Counted from the first letter of the stretch, positions 43,529 to 53,679 are shown. The stretch is DNA of 64,000 nucleotides from Chitinophagaceae bacterium UBA1930 (GCA_002337145.1 DDFK01000001.1:372001-436000), one strand, 5' to 3'. Notes: generated by a model from the letters alone, not told the origin. Translations and numbers: made by a program.

Positions 43529-44638
43529 ATGGAAAATCGCCCCGACCAAAAAATCAACCGGTACATATTTCTGGCTTTCATTTTTCTCTTTGCAATTATG
43601 CTACTGATGAGCATGATGGAATTTTTTACTGCGTTCCTGGGTGCCATCATGTTTTATGTATTGAGCAGGCCACCCATGGAATGGTTGATTAAACGTAAGG
43701 GATGGAAAAAGCCCCATGCAGCCATGCTGGTAATCGTTATTTCGTTTTTTATCATTCTGTTGCCCTTGCTATTGGTTGGGGCAATGCTATACAAAGAAGC
43801 AACCCTGGTTGCTGCAAACCCGCAGGCCATTATTGAACCGTTGAAGGAACTGGACCAGACCATTTACCAGCGTTTCCATATCAGCGTGCTCTCTGGTGAT
43901 TCTTTTAAAAGCATTCAGAACTTTGCAACTGGTGTGGTATCAATGGCATTAAATACCAGTCTCAACTTTTTCAGCAGCATTACCATGATGTACTTCTTCC
44001 TGTATTTTTTGTTGATCAAGATTAACCGGCTTGAAGCAAGTATTGTGTTCTTTCTTCCTTTCAAACGGTCAATGATCGAAATGTTTGGTCATGAACTTGT
44101 GGCACAAACATTCAGCAATGCAGTTGGGGTGCCGTTGATTGCCGTTGTACATGGGTTGCTTGCATTTTTGGCTTACTCTATAACCGGAATGAACCAAGCA
44201 GGTTTCTGGGGTGTAATAACAGGTTTTGCTTCTGTAATACCACTAATTGGTACGGGCATTGTATGGATTCCGGCTAGTGTGTACTTACTGGCTACAGGAC
44301 ATACCTGGCAGGGTATTTTTTTACTGGCTTGGGGCCTGGTTGTTATTGGCCTAAGCGATAATGTGATCCGTTTTGCACTGGCAAAAAAAATGGCCGATGT
44401 GCATCCAGTTGTTACCGTACTGGGTGTAATTATTGGGCTTAAATATTTTGGCATTACAGGGCTCATTTTTGGCCCATTGATTATTTCTTATTTCCTCATT
44501 CTTTTAAAGATCTATTATACCGAGTACCAAAAACCAGCCATTGAAAGAAAAAAAGTAAGAACGATTCTCCCCTCCTACTTCAACCTGCCTTTTATAAACC
44601 AACAGGCAAAAACAAAAAAGAAAAGTACCACGCATTAA
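43529..44638 (+). CDS. AI-2E family transporter (PerM/YdiK-like)
   Basis: 369 residues with about eight hydrophobic helices. Family motifs are MYFFLYFLLI, VPLIAVVHGLLAFLAYSI, GFWGVITGFASVIPLIGTG and LGVIIGLKYFGITGLIFGPL. Despite the family name, most members have no proven AI-2 transport; some are cation/proton antiporters. It is monocistronic with a 21-bp terminator downstream. Confidence 0.9.
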   Translation: MENRPDQKINRYIFLAFIFLFAIMLLMSMMEFFTAFLGAIMFYVLSRPPMEWLIKRKGWKKPHAAMLVIVISFFIILLPLLLVGAMLYKEATLVAANPQAIIEPLKELDQTIYQRFHISVLSGDSFKSIQNFATGVVSMALNTSLNFFSSITMMYFFLYFLLIKINRLEASIVFFLPFKRSMIEMFGHELVAQTFSNAVGVPLIAVVHGLLAFLAYSITGMNQAGFWGVITGFASVIPLIGTGIVWIPASVYLLATGHTWQGIFLLAWGLVVIGLSDNVIRFALAKKMADVHPVVTVLGVIIGLKYFGITGLIFGPLIISYFLILLKIYYTEYQKPAIERKKVRTILPSYFNLPFINQQAKTKKKSTTH

Positions 44639-44687
44639 GTCACAATTGCATCAACATATAATCTATTGCAACTGCAATACAACATCA

Positions 44688-44732
44688 AATAACAAAGAAC
44701 CCCGAAGCGAAGCTTCGGGGTTCTTTGTTATT
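44688..44732. terminator. 21-bp bidirectional terminator (AI-2E / pdhB)
   Basis: A perfect 21-bp stem with a GAA loop (arms 44688-44708 and 44712-44732, core CCCCGAAGC/GCTTCGGGG) and A/T-rich outer parts. It lies between convergent genes. Confidence 0.92.
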
Positions 44733-44748
44733 CTCTTTTAAGTTGTCA

Positions 44749-45735
44749 TTATTTCTTTGTTCCAACTACTTCCTTTACCAGCTTCACTGTTCTTGCTACG
44801 TTTGGTATGGCAAGTTCGGCCAGGTTGGGTGCATAGTGCATAGGTGCATCGGCACTGGTTATGCGGCGTATCGGTGCATCTAGGTAATCAAACCCTTCTT
44901 TCTGTATGCGGTAAGTAATCTCGCTGCTTACGCTTGCAAATGGCCATTGCTCTTCCACAATTACCAAGCGGTTCGTTTTTTTAACGCTTTCCAAAATAGT
45001 TTCCCAGTCCAATGGGCGTATGGTACGCAAGTCAATCACCTCTGCACTAATACCTTCCTTCTCCAGTTCTTCTGCTGCAGCCAATGCCACTTTCATCATC
45101 TTGTTAAAAGACACGATGGTTACATCACGGCCTGCCCTTTTTACATCGGCCTTGCCCAATGGTATATAATATTCCTCTTCAGGCACTTCGCATTTATCGC
45201 CATACATCAATTCACTTTCCATAAACATTACGGGGTCTTCTTCATAACGTATGGCCTGTTTCAACAAGCCCTTGGCATCATAACCATTGCTTGGCGATAC
45301 GACTTTCAGTCCTGGAATATTTGCATACAAACTTTCAAAGGCTGTTGAGTGTTGGGCACCTAACTGGCCCGCACTTCCGTTGCCGCCACGAAAAACAATG
45401 GGGCAAGAAATCTGTCCGCCACTCATGGCCAACATTTTACTGGCAGTGTTCAATATCTGGTCCAATGGCAATACAGCAAAGTTCCATGTCATGAACTCAA
45501 CTATCGGCCTCAGGCCATTCTGTGCCGATCCCACTGCAACCGCAGTAAAACCCAATTCGGCAATCGGTGTATCTATTACCCTTTTAGGGCCAAACTCCGC
45601 AAGCATTCCCTGGCTCACTTTATAGGCACCATTATATTCGGCTACTTCTTCGCCCATTAAATAAACACGGTCATCCCTCCTCATTTCCTCACTCATGGCC
45701 TCACGCAGGGCCTCTCTAAAAGCAATTGAACGCAT
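44749..45735 (-). CDS. pdhB: Pyruvate dehydrogenase E1 component, beta subunit
   Basis: 328 residues. MRSIAFREALREAMSEEMRR start, YNGAYKVSQGMLAEFGPKRV (with the TPP-contacting Glu nearby in LMGEEVAEYNGA), TPIAELGFTAVAVGSA, VVSPSNGYDAKGLLKQA and VIDLRTIRPLDWETI are typical of the E1-beta transketolase family. With the alpha subunit it decarboxylates pyruvate. The pdhA, E2 and E3 genes are not adjacent, a split arrangement found in some Bacteroidota. Branched-chain 2-oxo acid E1-beta is a less likely alternative. Confidence 0.88.
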   Translation of the reverse strand: MRSIAFREALREAMSEEMRRDDRVYLMGEEVAEYNGAYKVSQGMLAEFGPKRVIDTPIAELGFTAVAVGSAQNGLRPIVEFMTWNFAVLPLDQILNTASKMLAMSGGQISCPIVFRGGNGSAGQLGAQHSTAFESLYANIPGLKVVSPSNGYDAKGLLKQAIRYEEDPVMFMESELMYGDKCEVPEEEYYIPLGKADVKRAGRDVTIVSFNKMMKVALAAAEELEKEGISAEVIDLRTIRPLDWETILESVKKTNRLVIVEEQWPFASVSSEITYRIQKEGFDYLDAPIRRITSADAPMHYAPNLAELAIPNVARTVKLVKEVVGTKK

Positions 45736-45762
45736 ACGGTTGATTGGTTAATTTGTGAGCCG

Positions 45763-45795
45763 CAAAAATATAAGATTAACAATTACAAAACCAAA
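45763..45795 (-). promoter_or_regulatory. Candidate pdhB promoter
   Basis: On the minus strand TTTG (45795-45792), 21 nt, TATTTTTG (45770-45763), 27 nt before the ATG. This is one of the best matches in the window to the Bacteroidota consensus. Confidence 0.6.
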
Positions 45796-45855
45796 GCGAT
45801 TTTAAGGGGAAGCCACAGGCTTGATGACTCATGTAAAAAAGGAAATTTCAAAAAC

Positions 45856-46100
45856 AAATCCCAAAGACGAATCCCAAATTCCATGCTACCTCTATCAAAT
45901 CCAATCCTGCGGAGCAGGACAAATCAGTGAGCATCCGTTCAACCTTTGCCACCCGTGTGCCAACAACCGTTTTATCATAAATCCCAAATACAAATCCTAA
46001 ATTCCATATCAACCCTATCAATCCAATTCTGCGAAGCAGAGTAAAATCAATGGACATCCGTTCAACCAGTACCATCCGTGTCCCAACAATTCTATCCATT
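45856..46100 (+). repeat. Tandem pair of a 123-bp repeat element
   Basis: Units 45856-45978 and 45979-46100 align along their whole length. Shared parts include AAATCCCAAA, AAATTCCAT, CTATCAA, TCCAAT, the hairpin, CATCCGTTCAACC and CCGTGT. The hairpin is CCTGC-GGA-GCAGG in unit 1 (within 45905-45919) and TCTGC-GAA-GCAGA in unit 2 (46028-46040), a compensatory C-G to T-A change. These units fill most of the 502-nt gap between pdhB and sucD, which contains no gene. Confidence 0.8.
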
Positions 46101-46184
46101 TTTCATTCATCTTGCCCTATTCCAGCAATTCGTAGTATTTCGGCAACGTTGCCAAAAACTCTATTTTCCATTTCCGCTTGCTTA

Positions 46185-46217
46185 TTGCTTATTTACAAAA
46201 CGTTTCTCCTATTTTTG
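46185..46217 (+). promoter_or_regulatory. Candidate sucD promoter
   Basis: TTG (46185-46187), 22 nt, TATTTTTG (46210-46217), 20 nt before the ATG; a good match to TTG / TAnnTTTG. Confidence 0.6.
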
Positions 46218-46237
46218 CCGCCAAATAAACCTCAGCC

Positions 46238-47116
46238 ATGGCAGTTTTAGTAAATAAAGATTCCAAGATTCTAGTTCAGGGTTTTACCGGAACAGAAGGT
46301 ACGTTTCATGCTACTCAAATGATTGAATACGGTACCAATGTAGTTGGTGGCGTTACCCCAAACAAAGGCGGCACTACGCATTTGGACAGGCCAGTTTTTA
46401 ACACGGTTGCCGATGCAGTTAAGGCAACAGGTGCCAATGTAAGCATCATATTTGTGCCACCGGCATTTGCTGCCGATGCCATTATGGAAGCAACCGAGGC
46501 AGGTATTGCGTTGGTGGTTTGTATTACAGAAGGTATTCCTGTACAGGACATGGTAAAAGTGAAGAACTTTTTACAGGGTTCCAAAACAAGGCTGATTGGC
46601 CCTAACTGCCCAGGCGTTATTACAGCAGAAGAAGCCAAAGTGGGCATTATGCCAGGCTTTATCTTCAAGAAAGGCCGTATTGGTATCGTTTCTAAATCAG
46701 GAACATTGACTTACGAAGCAGCAGACCAAACAGTAAAAGCTGGTATGGGCATTTCTACTGCAATTGGTATTGGTGGCGACCCCATTATTGGTACCCCAAC
46801 CGTAGAAGCCGTTAAACTATTAATGGACGATCCCGAAACGGATGGCATCATCATGATTGGTGAAATTGGTGGCAGCATGGAAGCAGATGCAGCACGTTGG
46901 ATAAAAGACAATAAAACAAAACCGGTTGTTGGTTTCATTGCAGGCCAAACTGCCCCTCCCGGCCGTAGAATGGGCCATGCGGGTGCCATTGTAGGTGGTG
47001 CAGACGATACAGCTGCTGCCAAAATGAAAATTATGGCTGAATGTGGCATCGCAGTAGTTGCAAGCCCAGCAGATATTGGTAAAACAATGGCTGCCGAAAT
47101 AGCCAAACTGAAATAA
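46238..47116 (+). CDS. sucD: Succinate-CoA ligase, alpha subunit
   Basis: 292 residues. CoA-binding N-terminus (VQGFTGTEGTFHATQMIEYG, GVTPNKGGTTHLDRPVFNTV), the Rossmann-fold IGIVSKSGTLTYEAADQTV, and the phosphorylated histidine in RMGHAGAIVGG. It interconverts succinyl-CoA and succinate with NDP phosphorylation in the TCA cycle. The beta subunit sucC is not adjacent; separate sucC and sucD loci occur in Bacteroidota. It is flanked by its own promoter and a strong terminator. Confidence 0.97.
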   Translation: MAVLVNKDSKILVQGFTGTEGTFHATQMIEYGTNVVGGVTPNKGGTTHLDRPVFNTVADAVKATGANVSIIFVPPAFAADAIMEATEAGIALVVCITEGIPVQDMVKVKNFLQGSKTRLIGPNCPGVITAEEAKVGIMPGFIFKKGRIGIVSKSGTLTYEAADQTVKAGMGISTAIGIGGDPIIGTPTVEAVKLLMDDPETDGIIMIGEIGGSMEADAARWIKDNKTKPVVGFIAGQTAPPGRRMGHAGAIVGGADDTAAAKMKIMAECGIAVVASPADIGKTMAAEIAKLK

Positions 47117-47156
47117 TGCTGGTAAAAACCAAGCAGTAAAAAGAGTTTATAAAGTT

Positions 47157-47193
47157 AAAAAGCAGTTGCATCCATTTAATGCAACTGCTTTTT
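47157..47193 (+). terminator. Intrinsic terminator after sucD
   Basis: AAAAAGCAGTTGCAT (47157-47171) pairs with ATGCAACTGCTTTTT (47179-47193), a perfect 15-bp stem with a 7-nt loop. Confidence 0.9.
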
Positions 47194-47392
47194 TATTGCC
47201 CCGGAATTTTTCTGATTGCCGCTTTGCTTACCTCATATACTCAATTTACCTACTACCAACATGTAGCCCCAAAAAGACAAAAGAACAAAATACCCCAAAT
47301 TGGGTATTGTTTGCCAATGCTTATTGCTGCATTTTGCAACCGAATTTATTAGCGACCGTTAATTTATTCAACTATTTCAACGGGGGTTGAGG

Positions 47393-47419
47393 CTTCCTGC
47401 TAGTGGCAGGAAGTTTTTT
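47393..47419 (+). terminator. Second terminator-like hairpin, 200 nt after the first
   Basis: CTTCCTGC (47393-47400) / GCAGGAAG (47406-47413), loop TAGTG, then TTTTTT. Upstream TCAAC-GGGG-GTTGA forms another small stem. With no ORF between 47194 and 47393, this may end a small RNA or be an attenuator for the macroglobulin gene at 47494. The rest of the 377-nt gap shows no gene. Confidence 0.7.
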
Positions 47420-47493
47420 ATTTGTGCAATTAACACGGCTTTTGCATCAAACTGGGCTAAAGGTTTTATTTTACCCACTCAAACTCCTACTGC

Positions 47494-50400
47494 ATGTTGG
47501 CAAAAAAACTTCTTACCGCATTAGCTGTATTCATGGCATTTTCCGTTATGGCACAAACAAGCGATACTACGTTTAAAAAAGAATGGGTAGAAATCGATTC
47601 CTTGATCATCAAGCAGAACCTACCGAAAACTGCCTTGGAAAAGGTGAATGCCCTGTACAAAAAAGCAGCGGCAAAAAAATTGGATGTACAGCTAATCAAA
47701 TGCCTGGTTTATAGGGTAAGCCTCGAAGACAGGGTAAACGACAATAAGCCAAACGCTGCCATCAATACCTTGCAAATAGAAATAGGCAATACAAAAAACG
47801 AAACGGCTAAAGCCATACTATACTCCCTATTGGCCAACCGTTACCTGCAATACTATAACAACAACCGCTACAGGTTGTATGAACGAAGCAAAACCACCAA
47901 TTTTAAAAAAGAAGATATAGAAACTTGGAATGCCGACGACTTTGGCAATGCCATTAGCGAGTACTACACAAAAAGCATGGGTAATGCAAAGCTGTTGCAA
48001 CAAACAAGCCTTACTGCTTTTGATGCCATTATATTAAAAGGCAATGCAAGAAGGCTACGCCCTACTCTGTTTGATTTATTGGCACACGAAGCATTGGACT
48101 ATTTTAAAAGCGGCGACTATTATTTAACGAAACCGAGTTATGCTTTTGAACTAAAAAACATTGACGCACTTGCCCCTGCCAAAACATTCTTACAGTCCAC
48201 ATTCAAAACAAAAGACACGGCATCCCATTTACTGAAATCGTTGCTATTGTTCAAGCAACTGATACAGTTCCATTTAAACGACGAGGATAAAAACGCATTG
48301 ATTGATGTTGATTTGGAAAGGGTGCAATGGGTGTACAACAATTTAACAGACGACCATAAAGAAGAACAATACATAGCAACACTTGAAACAATTGCCAGCC
48401 ATACCGAAAGCAGGGCCGCACAAGCAAGTTATTTACTGGCACAACAGGCAAGTAACAAAGCCTTCACTTATCAGCCTTTGGGCGATACCACCCAACGATT
48501 TGGCTACATAAAAGCGTTAAACATTATCGACAAGGCGTTGACAAAACACAAAGCAGCAGATGAAGGTACCAGCAACATGAAGCTGCTACGCAATGAAATA
48601 CTGCAACAGTCAATCAACATACAAACCGAGCAGGTAAACGTTCCCAACCAACCTTTCAGGGCATTGGTAAGCTACAGGAATATTGATACCCTTTTTGTAA
48701 GACTCATCAAGATTGAAACAGGCAATGAAAAATATTTTGCTCGTTATGGCACAGACTTCAAAGCATTGGCAAAACAAAAGCCATACACCAGCTTCCAGCA
48801 AGTATTGCCCCCAACAAACGACCACCAGACACATTCGGTAGAAATCAAGCTGGATGCATTGCCTGTTGGTGAATACATTTTACTAACCAGTAGTGGTGCG
48901 GGTTTTGTTGATTCGTTACACAAAATGAGCAACCAGGTAATCTATGTATCCAACATCAGCTATATCAAAAATGGCAGCGACTATTTTGTATTGCACCGGG
49001 AAACAGGCGAACCACTACAGAATGTAAAAGTTCAAGTGTACAAAGAAACATGGAACAGCAAGAAGCAAAAAAACGAAACTACCATTGTTGCCGAAAAGAG
49101 CACAGACAAGGATGGCTATTTCAGGTTCCTGCCCAAAGAAACCAACAATGATTATGAATTCGTATTCACCTCAAGCAACGACAGGCTGCATTTGCGTGAC
49201 AAGGATTATATAACTTATTCAAGGGATAACGAAGATGACAAGGGCGATTATTACAAAAACAAAATAGCCCTGTACGAGGCAGACAGGACAGCTGTGTATT
49301 TTTTTACTGACAGGGGCATTTACCGTCCTGGTCAAACCATTTATTTTAAAGGCATAGCCATTACTCAGGATTATACAACAGGGCTAAGCAAGGTTATTGC
49401 AAACAAAAAAAATTGGAAGGTATATCTACAGGATGTACATGAAAAAACCATTGATTCCGTTACTTTAACAACCAATGACTATGGCTCTTTCAATGCAACA
49501 TTTAAAATTCCAGAAAACGTATTACCGGGTTTATTCATCCTAAAAACAGACAAGGGCCAAACCAGTTTTTCCGTAGAGGAATACAAACGTCCTAAATATT
49601 ATGTGGAGTTTGAAAAAGTAAAAGGCAATTACCGTTTAAACGATTCCGTAACCGTTACCGGTATAGCAAAAGCCTATGCAGGCAATGCTATTGATGGTGC
49701 CAAGGTAAAGTTCAATATACAACGCAACACAAGATTCATTTACGATTGGCTATGGCGTGGCCGTAACACCCCCAATAGCGAAGGCAAGGAAATTGACAAC
49801 GGGGAAATCGTTACGGATGCAGCAGGTAAATTCAAGATTACCTTCAAAGCATCGGCTGATGAAAAGCTTGACAAAAACACGGACCCACTTTTCAATTTCT
49901 CCATCACTGCAGATGTGACCGATATAAATGGTGAAACCAGAAGCGGCAATACCTTGGTAACAGTAGGTTACAAAAGTCTGGTGCTGAATGCAACCGTACC
50001 GGAGCTTGCAAGTGCAGACAGTGTACAGCGAATCACCATCACCACAAAAAATTTAAGTGATGAACATGAGCCTGCGGATGTAACGGTAAAAATCTATCCG
50101 CTACAGCCCCCGCAACGTTTAATCAGGAGAAGTTTGTGGCCACGTGCCGACCAGTTTGTGATGAACAAGGAAACATATATCCATTACTTTCCCCATGACG
50201 ATTATGCAGACGAACTGAACGAAGGCAATTGGAAAGAGGGGCACCTGTTATTTGAACAAACAATCAATACAAAAGACACTTCAACCCTATTACTACCTGT
50301 TGCGAGCTTCAAAGCAGGTTATTACAAAATAGAAGCAACCACAAAAGACAGATACGGCAATGCCATAAAAGATGTGCAATACATGGAGTTGTTTGGCAAA

Positions 50401-53400
50401 GATGCAATCGCCTATCCCCAATACAATTTCAAGTATGCTTTTCGCAACGAAGCAGAACCAAACGATACAGTAGCATTCATTGCAGGCAGCATGGCCGACA
50501 AGGTATATGTTGTGCAACGCACTGCCACACCAACAACAAAACCAGTAACAACAAGCTTCATCCGCAACAAAGGCCTGCACAACATACAGTACAAAGTAAA
50601 CGAAACAGACAGGGGCAATGTTGCCATAACGGAAGCATTCGTTATCAACAACCGCTTCTATACGCACCGTTTCGAGATCAATGTACCGTTTAGCAACAAA
50701 GTATTAAATCTTACTTACGCCAGCTACAGGAACAAGACCGAACCTGGCAACAAAGAAACCTGGACGGTAAGCATCAAAGGCAGCAAGGGAGAAAAAGTTG
50801 CAGCGGAATTATTGACAAGCATGTACGATGCAAGCCTTGACCAGTTTACTTCGCATGACTGGTACCGCCCCAATATCTGGAAAAGCAAGTACCATGAAAC
50901 AGATTTCCAAAACGGGATCGGCTTCAACACAAGCCAGTCTAATGAAAACTATTTTCTTAATAAAGAAAAACGGTTTGCAGTGGTGTATGACCGGTTAGTA
51001 AAAAACAGTGTACAATTAAATAGGGTGCAGCCCTTGTGGTGGTTGAATCCAGGAGATGCTGCGTATAGAGATTTTAATGAAAGCTCTAAATCGGCAGCTG
51101 GTAATAATAAATTATTAATGTCAACCAGAAAATTATTCAATGGATCTACTGATATGCTTGAACTAAAAAGCCTCCCAAGTGCAAGCATTTCAGCAATGGG
51201 TAATGTATCGGTTCAGTACGAAATGTCAAAATTCACTTCTCCTAAAATTGTCAAAGATGAAGATGGAACAATAGACAAGCCCTATGCAAAACAATTCGAA
51301 CAACCCAAAATTCAACCCCGCAAAAACTTCAATGAAACCGCTTTCTTCTTTCCCAATCTATACGCAGATACAAGCGGCAATTATACATTCAGCTTTACCA
51401 TACCAGAGGCATTGACGCAATGGAAATGGCAAAGCCTTGCACATACCAAAGACCTTTCTTTTGGCAGCAACAGTACAACCATCATCACACAAAAAACATT
51501 GATGGTTCAACCCAATGCCCCCAGGTTCATGCGTGAGGGCGACAATTTGGAGTTTGTTACAAAAATCGTGAACCTAAGCAACAAGGAACTAACCGGACAG
51601 GCAACATTGGAATTGGTTGATGCAGCAACCGGTACAAGTGTGGATGGCTGGTTCCAGAATGTTTTCCCCAACCAATATTTCACTGTCGCTGCAGGGCAAA
51701 GTGCATCTGTAAAATTCCCCGTACAGGTGCCCTTCAACTACAACAAGCCACTTACCTGGCGTGTAATTGCAAAGGCAGGCGACTATAGTGATGGCGAAGA
51801 AAATACCTTGCCCGTTTTAACCAACCGCATGTTGGTAACAGAAACATTGCCACTATATATGAAACCCGGCAATAAAGAAAAGACCTTCACATTCGATAAA
51901 CTGCTAAACAACAAAAGTGAATCATTAAGCAATGAAAGTATTACGGTTGAGTACACAGCCAACCCGATCTGGAATGCTGTACAGGCTTTGCCTTACCTGA
52001 TGGAATACCCTTACGAATGTGCAGAGCAGACCTTTAACCGATTTTATGCAAATGCATTGGCAGCAAACATTGTAAACAAATACCCCAAAATAAAAAACCT
52101 GTTTGATGCCTGGGAAAAAGACAGTACAGCATTCAAATCCAACCTTCAGCAAAACGAGGAACTGAAGCAGGTACTGCTGCAAGAAACGCCCTGGGTACTT
52201 AATGCCCAAAATGAAGTACAGCAACAAAAGAATATTGCCCAGTTGTTCAATATGGCACAGATGGGTACAAGCATAGATGCAGCCATACAAAAACTGCAAC
52301 AGATGCAAATGGAAAGTGGTGGCTTTGCATGGTTTAAAGGTGGCAGGGAAGACAGGTACATTACCAACTACATACTTACGGGTATTGGCAGGATGAAAAA
52401 AATGAACTGCTTGACACAGGAACAGGCAGACAACCTCTTCCCTATTTTCAGCAATGGATTAAATTATCTGGACAACAAGCTGAAAGACGATTACAACAAT
52501 TTCAAGAAAAACAAAGCCGATCTAACCAAACAACAGATCACATCAACACAGATACAATATCTGTACATGAGAAGTTTTTTTGTTACAGAAATAAAAAACA
52601 AAGAGGCATACAATTATTATTACAACCAGGCAAAACAGTTCTGGAACAAACAGAACAGCTACAACGCAGCCATGATTGGACTTGTATTGAATCGCAACAG
52701 CGAAAGCAAATTTGTGACTGCCAATATACTGCCATCCATTACTGAAAATGCGATTGAAGACACAGCAAAGGGAACCGTTTACTGGAAGGACAGGAATACC
52801 TGTTTCTGGTACGCATCGCCCATTGAACACCAAAGCATGATGATTGAATTGTTGAGTGAAGCATCCGATAAAACCAGTTTGGTTGATGCCGCCAAAACAT
52901 GGCTGATATTAAACAAACAAGCCAACAACTGGAAAACAACCGTGGCAACCGCCGATGCTTGTTATGCTTTGTTAAATACAGGTAGCAACTGGATAGACAA
53001 TAACCAACAGGTACAAATAAAATTAGGCAGCATTGTTGTTCAGCAAGCAACCAATCAACAGCCCGCAACAAATCCAGGTTACATCAAACAAAGAATTGAG
53101 GGCGACAAGGTAAAACCTTCCATGGGCAATATAATAGTAACAACCAATCAACCTTCCGACAGCTATCGTAATAACCCAACAACCAGTCAACCTTCTTACG
53201 GTGCTGTTTACTGGCAATACTTTGAAGACCTGGATAAGATTACCGAAGCTACTTCGCCCCTATCATTAAAGAAAAAACTCTTTATTGAAACCAATACAGC
53301 AAATGGGAAACTGCTGCAACCCGTTAGTGATACCAATCAATTGAAAGTAGGCGACAAACTCATTGTACGTATAGAATTGCGTAGCGACCGGGAAATGCAG

Positions 53401-53679
53401 TACCTGCACTTGAAAGACATGCGTGCAAGCGGCACGGAACCTGTAAATACATTGAGCAGCTACAAATGGCAAGACAATCTTGGTTACTACGAAGCCACCA
53501 AAGATGCCAGTACCAATTTCTTTATAGACAGGATGCAGAAAGGTGTGTATGTATTTGAGTACCCATTGTACGTAACACATACCGGCACTTTTAGTGTAGG
53601 CATTGCTACCATACAATGTATGTACGCACCAGAATTTACAAGCCATAGCGAAGGGATAAAGATCACAGTGAAAGAATAA
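47494..53679 (+). CDS. Alpha-2-macroglobulin family protein with thioester
   Basis: 2061 residues with a Sec signal peptide (MLAKKLLTALAVFMAFSVMAQ) and no lipobox. A helical N-terminal ~400 residues is followed by macroglobulin (MG) domains, with the MG2 hallmark FFTDRGIYRPGQTIYFKGIA, a SVEEYKRPKYYVEFE segment, the A2M core (FFFPNLYADTSGNYTFSFTI then ALTQWKWQSLAHTKD) and the thioester motif C1509-A-E-Q1512 in PYECAEQTFNRFYA. An alpha/alpha-toroid with GGFAWFKGGREDRYITNYIL follows. Bacterial homologues trap attacking proteases in the periplasm, usually with a penicillin-binding protein 1C partner; no pbpC is present here. It is a single long intact frame and probably monocistronic. Confidence 0.95.
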   Translation: MLAKKLLTALAVFMAFSVMAQTSDTTFKKEWVEIDSLIIKQNLPKTALEKVNALYKKAAAKKLDVQLIKCLVYRVSLEDRVNDNKPNAAINTLQIEIGNTKNETAKAILYSLLANRYLQYYNNNRYRLYERSKTTNFKKEDIETWNADDFGNAISEYYTKSMGNAKLLQQTSLTAFDAIILKGNARRLRPTLFDLLAHEALDYFKSGDYYLTKPSYAFELKNIDALAPAKTFLQSTFKTKDTASHLLKSLLLFKQLIQFHLNDEDKNALIDVDLERVQWVYNNLTDDHKEEQYIATLETIASHTESRAAQASYLLAQQASNKAFTYQPLGDTTQRFGYIKALNIIDKALTKHKAADEGTSNMKLLRNEILQQSINIQTEQVNVPNQPFRALVSYRNIDTLFVRLIKIETGNEKYFARYGTDFKALAKQKPYTSFQQVLPPTNDHQTHSVEIKLDALPVGEYILLTSSGAGFVDSLHKMSNQVIYVSNISYIKNGSDYFVLHRETGEPLQNVKVQVYKETWNSKKQKNETTIVAEKSTDKDGYFRFLPKETNNDYEFVFTSSNDRLHLRDKDYITYSRDNEDDKGDYYKNKIALYEADRTAVYFFTDRGIYRPGQTIYFKGIAITQDYTTGLSKVIANKKNWKVYLQDVHEKTIDSVTLTTNDYGSFNATFKIPENVLPGLFILKTDKGQTSFSVEEYKRPKYYVEFEKVKGNYRLNDSVTVTGIAKAYAGNAIDGAKVKFNIQRNTRFIYDWLWRGRNTPNSEGKEIDNGEIVTDAAGKFKITFKASADEKLDKNTDPLFNFSITADVTDINGETRSGNTLVTVGYKSLVLNATVPELASADSVQRITITTKNLSDEHEPADVTVKIYPLQPPQRLIRRSLWPRADQFVMNKETYIHYFPHDDYADELNEGNWKEGHLLFEQTINTKDTSTLLLPVASFKAGYYKIEATTKDRYGNAIKDVQYMELFGKDAIAYPQYNFKYAFRNEAEPNDTVAFIAGSMADKVYVVQRTATPTTKPVTTSFIRNKGLHNIQYKVNETDRGNVAITEAFVINNRFYTHRFEINVPFSNKVLNLTYASYRNKTEPGNKETWTVSIKGSKGEKVAAELLTSMYDASLDQFTSHDWYRPNIWKSKYHETDFQNGIGFNTSQSNENYFLNKEKRFAVVYDRLVKNSVQLNRVQPLWWLNPGDAAYRDFNESSKSAAGNNKLLMSTRKLFNGSTDMLELKSLPSASISAMGNVSVQYEMSKFTSPKIVKDEDGTIDKPYAKQFEQPKIQPRKNFNETAFFFPNLYADTSGNYTFSFTIPEALTQWKWQSLAHTKDLSFGSNSTTIITQKTLMVQPNAPRFMREGDNLEFVTKIVNLSNKELTGQATLELVDAATGTSVDGWFQNVFPNQYFTVAAGQSASVKFPVQVPFNYNKPLTWRVIAKAGDYSDGEENTLPVLTNRMLVTETLPLYMKPGNKEKTFTFDKLLNNKSESLSNESITVEYTANPIWNAVQALPYLMEYPYECAEQTFNRFYANALAANIVNKYPKIKNLFDAWEKDSTAFKSNLQQNEELKQVLLQETPWVLNAQNEVQQQKNIAQLFNMAQMGTSIDAAIQKLQQMQMESGGFAWFKGGREDRYITNYILTGIGRMKKMNCLTQEQADNLFPIFSNGLNYLDNKLKDDYNNFKKNKADLTKQQITSTQIQYLYMRSFFVTEIKNKEAYNYYYNQAKQFWNKQNSYNAAMIGLVLNRNSESKFVTANILPSITENAIEDTAKGTVYWKDRNTCFWYASPIEHQSMMIELLSEASDKTSLVDAAKTWLILNKQANNWKTTVATADACYALLNTGSNWIDNNQQVQIKLGSIVVQQATNQQPATNPGYIKQRIEGDKVKPSMGNIIVTTNQPSDSYRNNPTTSQPSYGAVYWQYFEDLDKITEATSPLSLKKKLFIETNTANGKLLQPVSDTNQLKVGDKLIVRIELRSDREMQYLHLKDMRASGTEPVNTLSSYKWQDNLGYYEATKDASTNFFIDRMQKGVYVFEYPLYVTHTGTFSVGIATIQCMYAPEFTSHSEGIKITVKE

